Assembly: GCA_937892955.1 (NCBI GenBank)
Contig: CALBKH010000005.1
Span: 87,399 to 151,398, forward strand
From: an uncultured Alphaproteobacteria bacterium
GTDB taxonomy: Bacteria; Pseudomonadota; Alphaproteobacteria; Rhizobiales; Ancalomicrobiaceae
Direction: 5' to 3'
Length of the DNA stretch: 64,000 nucleotides
A program made the translations under genes and the position numbers. Every line of letters starts with the position of its first letter. Positions within the stretch are counted from its first letter, which is position 1. The notes under the pieces were generated by a model. That model searched no databases and was not told where the DNA came from. It was given only the letters and a program-made list of their open reading frames with translations. Positions 18,279 to 27,394 of this stretch are shown in pieces.

Positions 18279-19805
18279 TCAGTGGCCTCCCGCCATGGCA
18301 TGGCCGATCGCGTTGCGGTCGGTGGCGCCGATCGGCGCCTGGAGGGTGATGCGGCCGCCCGACATCACCGCGACCCTGTCGGCGAGTTCGAGGATCTCGT
18401 CGAGATCCTCCGACACCAGCAGTACCGCGGCGCCGCGGTTCCTCTGCTCGAGAATCTGGCTGCGGATCTCCGAAACGGAGGCGAAGTCGAGGCCGAAACA
18501 CGGGTTGGCGACGATCAGCACGTCGACGTCGCCGGAGAGTTCGCGGGCGAGCACGGCGCGCTGGACGTTGCCGCCCGAGAGGTTCTCCATCGGCTCCTCG
18601 GTCGACGGCGTCTTGACCCGGTAGCGGTCGATCAACTCGCGCGCCTTGGCCCGCATCGGCCCCGGCGACAGCCACCAGCCGAGCGAGGTGATCGGCGGCT
18701 TGTCGAAGGTGCGGAGCGCGATGTTCTCGGCGACCGTCATCCGCGGTACGGCGGAATTCCTCAGAGGTTCCTCCTGGAGGGAGAAGACCTTGAGCTTGTC
18801 CATCTGGTCGCGCACCGGCTCGAAGCCCTGGCCGTGGACGAGGATGCGGCCGTCGTCGAGATCGCGCTGGCCGGAGAGCACCTCGACCAGCTCCGACTGG
18901 CCGTTGCCCGACACCCCGGCGATGCCGACGATCTCGCCGGCGTGGACCTTGAGATCGACCGAGGTGACGGCCGGCAGGCCGTCGTCGTCGCTGGCGTAGA
19001 CGGCGGTGAGATCGAGCACCACGGGGGAGGGGCCGTGTTCGAGGCGGGCGGCGCGTTCGCGGATCTCGGTGTCGCCGATCATCAGCCGCGCCATGTCGTC
19101 GGTGGTCATCTCGCCGACGAGACCACCGCCGACATAGCGGCCGCGCCTGAGGATCGAGACCTCGTCGGCGTAGGCGGTCACCTCCCGGAACTTGTGGGTG
19201 ATCATCAGGATGGTGAGTTCGCCGCGGGTCGTCATGCCCTTGAGGAGGCCGAGCATCTCGTCCGCCTCGTCGGGGGTGAGCACCGAGGTCGGCTCGTCGA
19301 GGACGACGAAGCGGCGATCGAGATAGAGCTGCTTGAGGATCTCCAGCTTCTGCTTTTCGCCGGCCGAGAGGTTGTCGACCGGCGTGGTCAACGGCACGCG
19401 GAAGGGCATCCGCGCCATGAATTCCTCGAGCGCCGCGATCTCGCGTTTCCAGTCGACGATCGCCGGGCAATCGGGGCGAGAGACGACGAGGTTCTCGGCG
19501 GCGGTCAGCGACGGCACCAGCGTGAAGTGCTGGTAGACCATGCCGAGCTTGGCGTCGGAGGCCTCGCGCGGATTGCGGATCGCCGCCTCGTGGCCGTCGA
19601 CGAGCATCTCGCCGCGGGTCGGCTGGTAGAAGCCCATCATGCACTTGACCAGCGTCGACTTGCCGGCGCCGTTCTCGCCGAGAAGCGCGTGCAGCGTCCC
19701 CGGTCTGACCCGGATCGACACGTCCTCGAGCGCCGTGAGCGACCCGAAGATCTTGGTCATGCCGACCGTCTCGACGCCGATCGCGCGGCCCCCCGCTTCG
19801 CTCAT
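18279..19805 (-). CDS. ABC transporter ATP-binding protein, BMP/ribose type, two ATPase domains
   Basis: A 508-residue fused double ATPase energising the importer whose permeases and binding protein lie upstream. Domain 1 has Walker [10 protein letters not shown], signature [17 protein letters not shown] and Walker B VVLDEPTS. Domain 2 has a degenerate Walker [17 protein letters not shown], signature [16 protein letters not shown] and [15 protein letters not shown]. This asymmetry is normal for the YufO/RbsA-like class. The start at 19805 overlaps the biuH stop by four bases (ATGA type). Domain order and the BMP-family partner point to uptake of nucleoside- or urea-like solutes. Confidence 0.88.
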   Translation of the reverse strand: MSEAGGRAIGVETVGMTKIFGSLTALEDVSIRVRPGTLHALLGENGAGKSTLVKCMMGFYQPTRGEMLVDGHEAAIRNPREASDAKLGMVYQHFTLVPSLTAAENLVVSRPDCPAIVDWKREIAALEEFMARMPFRVPLTTPVDNLSAGEKQKLEILKQLYLDRRFVVLDEPTSVLTPDEADEMLGLLKGMTTRGELTILMITHKFREVTAYADEVSILRRGRYVGGGLVGEMTTDDMARLMIGDTEIRERAARLEHGPSPVVLDLTAVYASDDDGLPAVTSVDLKVHAGEIVGIAGVSGNGQSELVEVLSGQRDLDDGRILVHGQGFEPVRDQMDKLKVFSLQEEPLRNSAVPRMTVAENIALRTFDKPPITSLGWWLSPGPMRAKARELIDRYRVKTPSTEEPMENLSGGNVQRAVLARELSGDVDVLIVANPCFGLDFASVSEIRSQILEQRNRGAAVLLVSEDLDEILELADRVAVMSGGRITLQAPIGATDRNAIGHAMAGGH

Positions 19806-20479
19806 GCGATCGCCTCCAGGAGCTGCTTGGAGGTCGCCACCGCCCCGAAGACGCCGCCCTGCATCTTGATCATGTCGATCGCCGCGAGGTGGTTCTCGTA
19901 TTTGGTGGCGCCGCAGCAGTCTTCGAGCAGCAGGCACTCGAAGCCGCGGTCGTTGGCCTCACGCATGGTGGTGTGGACGCAGACGTCGGTGGTGATGCCG
20001 GTCAGAACGATGTTGCGGATACCTAGGAGCCTGAGGATCAGCTCGAGGTCGGTGGCGCAGAACGAGCCCTTGCCGGGCTTGTCGATGATCGGCTCGCCAG
20101 GGAGCGGCGCCAGTTCCGGGATGATCTCCCAGCCGGGTTCGCCGCGCACCAGAATCATGCCGCAGGGGCCGGGATCGCCGATGCCGGCACCGATCCGTTG
20201 CGACCGCCAGCGCTTGTTGGCCGGCAGGTCGGAGAGATCGGGACGATGACCCTCGCGGGTGTGGATGACGTGGTAGCCCTTGGCGCGGAAGGCGGTGAGG
20301 ACCGAGGCGATCGGCTCGATCGGCGCCCGGGTGAGGCTCAGGTCGTAGCCCATGGTGTCGACGTAGCCGCCCTTGCCGCAGAAGTCGGTCTGCATGTCGA
20401 TGACGATGAGCGCGGTGTTGTCGGGACGGAGGTCGCCGTCGAAGGGCCAGGGGTAGGGATCGGCGGGGAGCGTCGGCAT
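19802..20479 (-). CDS. biuH: biuret amidohydrolase
   Basis: A 225-residue cysteine hydrolase converting biuret to allophanate and ammonia. The triad residues are Asp28 (VIDMQTDF), Lys134 ([10 protein letters not shown]) and Cys167 (GITTDVC); their spacing (139 and 33 residues to the Cys) equals that known for the characterised Rhizobium leguminosarum BiuH (D36, K142, C175). Long stretches such as [20 protein letters not shown] and [20 protein letters not shown] also match that enzyme closely. Located between permease and ATPase genes, with atzF downstream to consume its product. The start at 20479 follows the permease stop by 11 bp. Confidence 0.92.
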   Translation of the reverse strand: MPTLPADPYPWPFDGDLRPDNTALIVIDMQTDFCGKGGYVDTMGYDLSLTRAPIEPIASVLTAFRAKGYHVIHTREGHRPDLSDLPANKRWRSQRIGAGIGDPGPCGMILVRGEPGWEIIPELAPLPGEPIIDKPGKGSFCATDLELILRLLGIRNIVLTGITTDVCVHTTMREANDRGFECLLLEDCCGATKYENHLAAIDMIKMQGGVFGAVATSKQLLEAIA

Positions 20480-20490
20480 GGGCGGGATCC

Positions 20491-21408
20491 TCACTTGGTG
20501 ATCGACAATTCGCCCGGCGCACCCTCGAGCGACCGCTTCGACGACGACGAGGCGATCAGGATGGCGAGCGTCAGGATGTGCGGGGCGGCATTGAAGAAGT
20601 GGTAGCCCTGGGAGATGCCGACCGACTGCAACGCCGGGCCGAGCGCTCCGGCGGCGCCGAACAAGAGCGCCGCGGCGACGCACATCAGCGGGTTCCAGCG
20701 CGAGAAGATGACCAGCGCCACCGCCATCAGGCCCTGGCCGGACGAGAGACCCTCGTTCCACGAGCCGGGGTAGTAGAGTGACAGGAAGGCGCCGCCGACC
20801 CCGGCGAGGAAGCCGCCGATGGTGGTCGCCACGAAGCGCACCAGATCGACCGAGACGCCCATCGCCTTTGCGGTGGCGGCGCTGTCGCCGGTCATCCGCA
20901 CGATCAGGCCGAAGCGGGTGTTGGCGAGCGCCCACCACATGACGACGGCCAGCGCCAACCCGATGAAGAACAGCGGATTGATCTGCAACGCCACCTTCAA
21001 TTGCGGATCGGAGGTGAGGAAGCCGAAATCGATCGCCTGGAGGCGCGGCGCCGTCGGCTGGATGAAGCCCTTGCCGAAGAAGAACGCGAGGCCGCTGCCG
21101 AACAGCATCAGGGCGATGCCGATGGCGATGTCGGAGACCTTCGGCAACCGGCAGAAGAAGCCGTGCGCCATGCCGAAGACCGAGCCGGCGAGACCGGCGG
21201 CGAGGACGCCGACCCAGGGATTGCCGGAAAGATAGGAGACCGCATAGGCGCTCATCGCGCCGAAGACGAGCGTGCCCTCGAGGCCGAGATTGATGCGGCC
21301 GGATTTCTCGGTCAGCGTCTCGCCGAGGCTGACGAACAGGAACGGCGTGGAGACGCGCACCGCGCCCGCGAACATCGCCACCGCGACGGTGGTCAGCGCA
21401 TCGCTCAT
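20491..21408 (-). CDS. ABC transporter permease, BMP/YufQ-like
   Basis: A 305-residue inner-membrane permease of the BPD_transp_2 family. It has about eight hydrophobic segments; [21 protein letters not shown] is the family-defining loop of the second permease in nucleoside/BMP importers. Its ATG overlaps the stop of the other permease (ATGA), and biuH follows 11 bp on. It should pair with the first permease and the double ATPase to import the biuret-like substrate. Confidence 0.87.
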   Translation of the reverse strand: MSDALTTVAVAMFAGAVRVSTPFLFVSLGETLTEKSGRINLGLEGTLVFGAMSAYAVSYLSGNPWVGVLAAGLAGSVFGMAHGFFCRLPKVSDIAIGIALMLFGSGLAFFFGKGFIQPTAPRLQAIDFGFLTSDPQLKVALQINPLFFIGLALAVVMWWALANTRFGLIVRMTGDSAATAKAMGVSVDLVRFVATTIGGFLAGVGGAFLSLYYPGSWNEGLSSGQGLMAVALVIFSRWNPLMCVAAALLFGAAGALGPALQSVGISQGYHFFNAAPHILTLAILIASSSSKRSLEGAPGELSITK

Positions 21409-22514
21409 CGACGGCCCTCCGGCTCGAGGAACGGGATGCGGCCGTAGGCCGTCTCGGAGAGGAGGATGGTGAGGAAGATCAGCCCCTGCAGCACCTGCAC
21501 CGTCGCGTCCGGCAGCCCCATGCGCCGCTGGATCAGCCCGCCGGCGGCCGCCAGTCCGCCGAAGAGGACGGCGACCGGTGGGATGGCGATCGGATTGTGA
21601 CGGGCGAGGAACGACACCAGGATGCCGGTGAAGCCGTAACCGGCGACCAGCGAGGCGTTGGCCTTGCCGAGGATGGCGGCGACTTCGAAGAACCCGGCGA
21701 TGCCGGCCGAGGCACCGGCGAGCGCGCAGGCGGCGACCATCAGCTTGCCGACCGGCAACCCTTGCGCCCGAGCGGCGCGGACGTTGCCGCCGGTGACCCG
21801 GGCGGCGAAGCCGAAGGTGGTGCGGGTCATCAGGACATGGGCGGCGATCGCCAGCACGACGCCGAAGGCGAGACCCCAGTGGACCTCGAGCCCGGGGATG
21901 ACGCCGATCATGTTCTCCGAGCCGATCGGCGTGGTCGACGGCTTGTTCGGGTCGGCGGGCGAGCGTAGCGCCCCTTCGACGAAGAAATTGAGGATCGCCA
22001 CGGCGATGTAGAACATCAACAGCGACGAGATCGTCTCGTTGACGGCGCGGGCGTGGCGCAATGCCCCGACGAAGCCGATCCAGGCCGCTCCGGCCGCTGC
22101 CGCCGCGACGAACATGATTGGCAGGATGACTCAGGCCGGCGCCGCGCCGAGGAAGGGCAGGGCGGCGACCGCCGCCGCGAAGCCGCCGATCACCAGCGCC
22201 CCTTCGCCGCCGATGATCATCAGCCCGAGCCGCGCCGGCAGCGCCACGGCGAGCGCGGTGAAGATCAGCGGCGCGGTGCGGGTGAGGGTGTTCTGCCAGG
22301 AGAAGGCGGTGCCGAAGCCGCCGCGCCACAACAGTTCGAAGAAGGTCTGTGGCGACTTGCCGAGCCCGAGGAGGAAGATCGAGAACAACGCCACGGCGAC
22401 GGTGACCGCGCCCACCGGAACCAGGATCGCCTCGATGGTGGCGAGGATCACCCGCCGTCGCGCGGACGGATCTGCGTCGGGGAGCGCGTTCGGAACGTCG
22501 GCGGCTACGGTCAA
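21405..22514 (-). pseudogene. ABC transporter permease, BMP/YufP-like, interrupted by in-frame TGA
   Basis: The first permease of the importer would be 369 residues from a TTG at 22514 preceded by AGGGAG (spacing 8). The N-terminal part up to FGGFAAAVAALPFLGAAPA-like sequence stops at TGA (plus-strand tca, 22131-22133). The same frame continues VILPIMFVAAAAAGAAWIGF and then NETISSLLMFYIAVAILNFF, the hallmark of this family. In relatives the position is Trp (xPAWxxLPxM), so TGG has become TGA. An internal ATG at 22115 lacks a ribosome site. If real, the importer is crippled; if a sequencing error, the gene is normal. Confidence 0.82.
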
Positions 22515-22951
22515 GGGCGGATCTCCCTGGCGGAGGAACGAGACGGCGATGCGATCGGGCGATGCGGACGCGGGAGTGCCGGCTCGGCGACCCCACGACC
22601 CGCGGCGTCGCGACGGCTCGTGAGGAGCCGGCGTTCGTCGGCGGCGCGTCTGCCCCCTCTTCCTTCTCCCCTCGCGGGAGAAGGTGCCCCGAAGGGGCGG
22701 ATGAGGGGGCGCCGCGAAGCGGCAACTCGGCGGTGGTGGCGGACTCCGGGATCTGCGGCGGCGCCCAGACCCCTCATCCGGCCTTCGGCCACCTTCTCCC
22801 GCAAGGGGAGAAGGGGCTCCCCGTGGCGACCGACTTTGCCGGCCCATCCCCGCCATCCGGGTGACGAGACCGCCGGGCGATCACGCCGAGGTCGATCGTC
22901 GGGTCCGCTGCGACGGAGGCGTCACGGCGGGGCCCAGGCGATCCTCCCCGA
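22515..22951. other. 437-bp intercistronic region holding a dispersed palindromic repeat
   Basis: This lies inside the biuret operon between the binding-protein gene and the first permease. It holds repeat copy 1 (22661-22816) and no supported coding sequence. Such hairpins often protect the highly expressed upstream binding-protein mRNA and reduce expression of the permease genes. Confidence 0.55.
22661..22816 (-). repeat. dispersed palindromic element, copy 1
   Basis: Two ~48-bp arms (22661-22709 and 22769-22816), each itself a double hairpin (CTTCTCCCxTxGCGGGAGAAG and GGCCGAAGGCC or GCCCCGAAGGGGC), face each other across a ~59-bp spacer. The copy is inverted relative to those at 33786 and 58843, and even the spacer (GGAGTCCG block) resembles copy 2. 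Elements of this shape are widespread between genes in rhizobia-related genomes. Confidence 0.85.
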
Positions 22952-24064
22952 TCAGGTGATCGAGCCGATGACGCCCTCGACGAGGTAGTTGGTCGTCTCC
23001 AGGAAGACGTCGTAGTTGTCGACGACCTTGCCGGCCGGCACGACGACGTTGCCCTTGTTGTCCTTCAGCTCGCCGCTCACGTAGGGCTTGTTGGCCACGA
23101 GATCGGCGATCGCGGCGGTGGCGGCGTTGCGCGCCGCCTCGGTCGCGCCGGCGCCGAAGGCGGTGTTCTGGACGTAGTCCTTGTCGTAACCGCCGCGCTC
23201 GAAGTTCGGCAGCTTGTCGCCCTTGGTGAGGAGACCGGCGAAGTTCTTGTAGATCGTGGCCCACTTGTACTCGGCGCCGGTGATGAAGCCCTTGGGGGCG
23301 AGCGCCGCCTGGCTGGCGTTGTGGCCGCAACTCATGATGCCGCGCTTCTCGGCGGTCTCGACCACGACCTTGGGGCTGTCGACATGGCAGGTCAGCACGT
23401 CGCAACCCGCATCGGCGAGCGCGTTGGCGGCCTCCGCCTCGCGGACGGGCAGCGCCCAGTCGCCGGTGAAGATCACCTGGACGGTCGCCTTGGGGTTCGC
23501 CTTCTTGGCGCCCAGGGTGAAGGCGTTGATGTTCTGCAACACCGAGGAGATCGGCTTGGCGGCGATGAAGCCGAGCTTGCCGGTCTTCGACGACAGGCCG
23601 GCGGCGATGCCGTCGACGTAGTGCGCCTGATGCAGATAGGCGTAGTAGGACCCGGCGTTGCCGGGGTGCTTGTCCTTCTGCCACAGGCCGATGGCGTGGC
23701 GGAATTCGACATCCGGGAACTTCTTGGCCATCTCGACCATGTGCGGGTCGAAGTAGCCGAAGGAGGTGGCGAAGATCAGCTTGGCGCCGTCGAGCTTGAT
23801 CATCGATTCCATGGTCTTCTGGACCGCGACCGTCTCCGGCACGTTCTCCTCTTCGACCACGGTGACGCCCGGCACCTTCTTCAGCTCCACCGCCGCCACC
23901 GCATGCGCCTGATTCCAGCCGAAATCGTCACGCGGACCGACGTAGATGATGCCGATCGTCAGCCCCGCCGCGGCGGCGCCCTCGATGCCGAGCACCGGCG
24001 CGGTGAGAAGGCCGGCGGCCGCCGACTTCAGAATGGTACGACGGGAGAGCAGGATCTTGGACAT
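22952..24064 (-). CDS. BMP-family ABC transporter substrate-binding protein
   Basis: A 370-residue periplasmic solute receptor. MSKILLSRRTILKSAAAGLL carries a twin-arginine SRRTxLK motif followed by a hydrophobic stretch, so it is likely a Tat substrate. The mature part matches the Bmp/Med/PnrA family (IIYVGPRDDFGWNQAHAVA, DGAKLIFATSFGYFDPHM, YVDGIAAGLSSKTGKLGFIA, VDSPKVVVETAEKRGIMSCG). Family members bind nucleosides and related small solutes; operon context argues for biuret, triuret or another ureide. The start is set at 24064 because the longer frame lacks a signal peptide. It is the first gene of the operon, with a possible GntR site at 24095-24106 just upstream. Confidence 0.88.
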   Translation of the reverse strand: MSKILLSRRTILKSAAAGLLTAPVLGIEGAAAAGLTIGIIYVGPRDDFGWNQAHAVAAVELKKVPGVTVVEEENVPETVAVQKTMESMIKLDGAKLIFATSFGYFDPHMVEMAKKFPDVEFRHAIGLWQKDKHPGNAGSYYAYLHQAHYVDGIAAGLSSKTGKLGFIAAKPISSVLQNINAFTLGAKKANPKATVQVIFTGDWALPVREAEAANALADAGCDVLTCHVDSPKVVVETAEKRGIMSCGHNASQAALAPKGFITGAEYKWATIYKNFAGLLTKGDKLPNFERGGYDKDYVQNTAFGAGATEAARNAATAAIADLVANKPYVSGELKDNKGNVVVPAGKVVDNYDVFLETTNYLVEGVIGSIT

Positions 24065-24510
24065 GCGAGGCCCTTTCGGTTCCGGTCGGCGGCGATTGTA
24101 TGCAATGCCGACTTCTCGCCTCAGAGACTGGCAATCGCTGTGCCAATCGAAATGCGTCGATGCCGCATGATAGACGTAGTCCATATAAAACAATCGAATG
24201 TATGGAGGAACTGACAAACAGGTTCCGTTCTAGGCGGTCCGCCTCATGGGGGCACTGTCGCGACGAAGCCTGCCGATCGATCACCGTCTTCGATCAATAT
24301 GCGCAAAAAATAATCATCATATACAATCTGAGCAGGGCGCGGGTTCGGCTCCGGCGTGCCGCGGTCGAACCAACCTCGTCGTCGGCGCCGCGGTTTCCCG
24401 CCACCGTCACGGGACAGGGTCGGCACGGATGGACGCTGCGCGCGAACGGTGGTTTCGTTCTTGCTTGGTAGTGCGTCGCGGGCGAGAGACTCGCGGCGAT
24501 CGGAGTGATC
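24065..24510. promoter_or_regulatory. divergent control region of the biuret operon and its GntR regulator
   Basis: This 446-bp AT-enriched gap separates the BMP gene (minus) from the gntR gene (plus). It holds a near-palindrome ATTGTATGCAAT (24095-24106) and two related words, AATGTATGGA near 24195 and CATATACAAT near 24318 (inverse orientation). FCD-type GntR proteins bind short palindromes of this kind. I cannot fix -35/-10 boxes with confidence. Confidence 0.5.
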
Positions 24511-25230
24511 ATGGTCGAGACGAGCGGAATCGGTGGACGGCTTTCCGGAGAGCCATGGCCGCGGCCTCGCCGCAGGACGCGGCCGGAGGGCAAGACGCAC
24601 GCCGAGCGCCTGCGCCTCGAACTCGCCGACGAGATCGCCCGCGGTCGTCTGGAGCCGGGAAGTGCGCTCGACGAGACGAGCCTCGCCGAACGCTTCGGCG
24701 TGTCGCGCACTCCGGTGCGTGAGGCGCTGCGCGAACTCACCGCCGCCGGACTGGTCGAGCACCGGCCGCATCGCGGCGCGGTCGTCGCGATGATCGACGC
24801 CCGCCGCCTCGACGAGATGTTCGTGGTGATGGCCGAACTCGAGGCCCTGTGCGCCGGGTTGGCGGCGACGTCGATGACCGCCGCAGAGCGCGCCGAACTC
24901 GACGCCATGCACGCGGAAGCCGCCGAACTGGTGCGGCTCGGCGATCTCGCCGCTTATCGCGAGGCCAACGACCGGTTCCACGAGTTCATCTACGCCGCGA
25001 GCCACAATCCGTTCCTCGAGGAGACGGTGCTCGGGGTGCGCCGGCGGGTGTTGGCGTTCCGCCGCGCCCAGTTCCACGGGCTCGGACGACTGGCGGTGAG
25101 CCACGCCGAACACGAGCGCGTGGTGCGCGCCCTGCAACGCGGCGACCGCGAGGCCGCCGCGCGCGAGATGCGAGCTCATCTGACCTCGTCGGGCCGGTCG
25201 TTCAACGAACTGCACGACGGCGGCACCTGA
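24511..25230 (+). CDS. GntR-family (FCD) transcriptional regulator, probable regulator of the biuret operon
   Basis: A 239-residue regulator: winged-helix DNA-binding domain (LADEIARGRLEPGSALDETSLAERFGVSRTPVREALRELTAAGLVEHRPHRGAVV is split here by motif: start LADEIARGRL, recognition helix GVSRTPVREALREL) and a C-terminal all-helical FCD effector domain with the metal-binding His pattern (FHEFIYAASHNPFLEE, SHAEHERVVRALQRGD). The ATG at 24511 is used; a GTG two codons earlier is possible. Divergent placement next to the importer suggests local control, with the ligand an intermediate of the ureide pathway or a related carboxylate. Confidence 0.87.
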   Translation: MVETSGIGGRLSGEPWPRPRRRTRPEGKTHAERLRLELADEIARGRLEPGSALDETSLAERFGVSRTPVREALRELTAAGLVEHRPHRGAVVAMIDARRLDEMFVVMAELEALCAGLAATSMTAAERAELDAMHAEAAELVRLGDLAAYREANDRFHEFIYAASHNPFLEETVLGVRRRVLAFRRAQFHGLGRLAVSHAEHERVVRALQRGDREAAAREMRAHLTSSGRSFNELHDGGT

Positions 25231-25247
25231 ACCCCGCCGCCGACCGG

Positions 25248-27179
25248 TCAGTCCACCCGGCGCAGGAAGGCGTCGAAATAGGCGGCCAACTCGTCGTGGG
25301 CGTCGAGAGGCAGGACGTGGGCGACGTACTGGTCCGGCCGCACCACCAAGATGCAGCCGCGCTCCCGATCGATCCCGCGCAGGTCGAAGATGTCGCCGCG
25401 TTTCGCATCGGCGCAGAACATCTTCTCGTAGTCCTGCAGTCCGAGACGGCCCTTCGTCGGCAGGAGCAGCTCCGGCATCGCCTCGAGGCGCAGATCGCGG
25501 TGTCCCTGCTGGAAGACGGCGCGGACGTCGATCACCGCATCGATGTTCGCGCCCTTCGCCGTGTGGCGGCGCAGCGGCGAGGTCGGCGAGGTGGCGAGGT
25601 GGTCGCACAACTCGCGGATCGGCGAGCCCGCATTGCTCGGATCCTCGCGGCCGGCGAAGGCGAAGAGGCGCCAGCGGGCGTCGGCCTCGAAGGCCGAGAT
25701 CAGTTCCATCGGCTTGGCGTCGGCCAGCCGGACGACCGGGGCCGAATGGAACCGGGTGCCGATCTCGAAGCCGGTCGCGAGGTGCTGGTGGCCGCCGTGG
25801 CCGGTGAGGAGCGAGGGAGCGTAGCGCGTCGCCACACCCGCGGTGTAGCGCCCGTGGGCGACGAAATAGCGTTGGATCTCCGCCGGTTCGACGCCGTCGG
25901 GATTGGTCTCCGACTTCACCGGGGCGCTGAGCATCGCCGCCCATTCGCGGTCGAAGTCGATGAGGTTCTGGGCGATCTCCCGGCGTTCGGCCGTGTAGGT
26001 GTGGAGGAACTCCGGCCCGCAGCGTCCGGCGAAGACGGCGGCGAGCTTCCAGCCGAGATTGAACGTGTCCTGCATCGAGACGTTCATGCCCTGGCCGGCC
26101 TTCGGGCTGTGAGTGTGGCAGGCGTCGCCGGCGATGAACACCCGCGGCGGACGCTGCGCCACCTGATCATCCGGCACGTCGTCGAACTTGTCGGTGATCC
26201 GCTGGCCGATCTCGTAGACCGACCACCACGCCACCTGCTTCACCTCGAGCGTGTAGGGCCGCAGGATGCGCTGTGCCGCGGCGATGATGTGATCGACGGT
26301 GATGGCGCGGGCGGCGACGCGCTCGTTCTCGGCGAGCTTGTCCATCTCGACGTAGATGCGGACGAGATGGCCACCCTCGCGCGGAATGAGCACGATGCTG
26401 CCCTCCGTCGCCGAGCGGATCAGCGATTTCAGGCGGATGTCGGGGAAGTCGGTGACGGCCAGCACGTCCATCACGCCCCAGGCCTGATTGGCGCTGTCGC
26501 CCTGCAGCACCCGGCCGAGGGACTGGCGCACGACGCTGCGGGCGCCGTCGCAGCCGACGACGTAACGGGCGCGGACCGTTTCGGTTCGCCCTTCGTATCC
26601 CGGGTCGAGCCGCTCAAGGGTGACGGTCACCGGATGGGCGGCGAGATCGGCGGAGAGCGACGGGTCGATCTTCAGATCGACGAGGCGGCGGGAATAGTGC
26701 GGCTCGAGCCGGTTCGGCGAATTGCGCATGATGTCGAGGTAGAAGTCGTGCACCCGCGCCTGATTGAGGATGACGTGCGGGTAGGGCGACAGCCCGTCCT
26801 CGACGTCCTGGACGCGGCCCTGGCGGACGATCCGGCCGAGATCGTCGTCGGCCGACTTCCAGAAAGTCGTCTCGTTGACCCAGTAGGCCTCGCGCTCGAC
26901 CCGCTCGCGAAAGCCGAAGGCCTCGAACATCTCCATGGTGCGGCAGGCGATGCCGTCGGCCTTGCCGTGGGTGAGCGGGCCGGCGGTCTGCTCGACGATG
27001 GCGGTGCGGATCTCGGGGAACGCCGCGAGCTGCGCCGCCAGCGTCAGGCCGGCGGGTCCGGTGCCGACGATCAGCACGTCGACCTCCTCGGGAAGGACGT
27101 CGGTGTTCGCGCCGGCGTTCGGCGAAGCCGGTGCGACGTCGGGATCACCCACCCGGAATCCATCGAGATGAAACTGCAT
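25248..27179 (-). CDS. mobA: FAD-dependent aromatic hydroxylase, 3-hydroxybenzoate 4-monooxygenase-like
   Basis: A 643-residue flavoprotein of the phenol hydroxylase / PHBH class: Rossmann motif VDVLIVGTGPAGLTLAAQL, the NAD(P)H/FAD-linking motif VVGCDGARSVVRQSLG, FAD-ribityl motif FIAGDACHTHSPKAGQGMNVSMQD, and a C-terminal thioredoxin-like domain as in PheA and MobA. Length and sequence fit 3-hydroxybenzoate 4-monooxygenase (about 640 residues), which gives protocatechuate. A MarR regulator is divergent with 215 bp between starts, the same arrangement as mobA-mobR in Comamonas testosteroni. Phenol 2-monooxygenase is the main alternative. No ring-cleavage gene lies in the window. Confidence 0.78.
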   Translation of the reverse strand: MQFHLDGFRVGDPDVAPASPNAGANTDVLPEEVDVLIVGTGPAGLTLAAQLAAFPEIRTAIVEQTAGPLTHGKADGIACRTMEMFEAFGFRERVEREAYWVNETTFWKSADDDLGRIVRQGRVQDVEDGLSPYPHVILNQARVHDFYLDIMRNSPNRLEPHYSRRLVDLKIDPSLSADLAAHPVTVTLERLDPGYEGRTETVRARYVVGCDGARSVVRQSLGRVLQGDSANQAWGVMDVLAVTDFPDIRLKSLIRSATEGSIVLIPREGGHLVRIYVEMDKLAENERVAARAITVDHIIAAAQRILRPYTLEVKQVAWWSVYEIGQRITDKFDDVPDDQVAQRPPRVFIAGDACHTHSPKAGQGMNVSMQDTFNLGWKLAAVFAGRCGPEFLHTYTAERREIAQNLIDFDREWAAMLSAPVKSETNPDGVEPAEIQRYFVAHGRYTAGVATRYAPSLLTGHGGHQHLATGFEIGTRFHSAPVVRLADAKPMELISAFEADARWRLFAFAGREDPSNAGSPIRELCDHLATSPTSPLRRHTAKGANIDAVIDVRAVFQQGHRDLRLEAMPELLLPTKGRLGLQDYEKMFCADAKRGDIFDLRGIDRERGCILVVRPDQYVAHVLPLDAHDELAAYFDAFLRRVD

Positions 27180-27320
27180 GATGCCCCTCCCTCGTCCCGT
27201 CGTCGCGGGCTCGTTCGTCGTCCGCCGGCGCGCCTCGGGCGCCCCGACGTCGGCCTTCGCTTCCCGTCGCGATCGTTCCGCCGATATCGTAGAAGAACCG
27301 GAGCACGCCGCGACGGCGTC

Positions 27321-27340
27321 GATAGTTCGTATACTAATCA
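27321..27340. promoter_or_regulatory. candidate MarR operator between mobA and its regulator
   Basis: GATAGTTCGTATACTAATC has interrupted dyad symmetry (TAGT at 27323-27326, ACTA at 27333-27336, flanked by GA and TC), the length of a MarR site. It lies 55 bp before the regulator start and ~140 bp before mobA in an AT-rich patch that probably also holds the promoters. Confidence 0.45.
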
Positions 27341-27394
27341 TATCCGCACTCGTCAATCTACGTACGGCGGATTTTCGAGGCATCGGGGTGAGCC

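Noticed and set aside
22115..22117. Internal restart of the interrupted permease at ATG 22115
   Set aside because: No ribosome binding site precedes it, and the product would lack three or more N-terminal membrane segments.
22131..22133. TGA read as tryptophan or selenocysteine
   Set aside because: Many genes here end in TGA, often in ATGA overlaps, so TGA is a normal stop. There is no Cys/Sec position in these proteins and no sign of a SECIS element.
22655..22816. CRISPR array
   Set aside because: The repeats are inverted arms of one palindrome, not evenly spaced direct repeats, and no cas genes are present.
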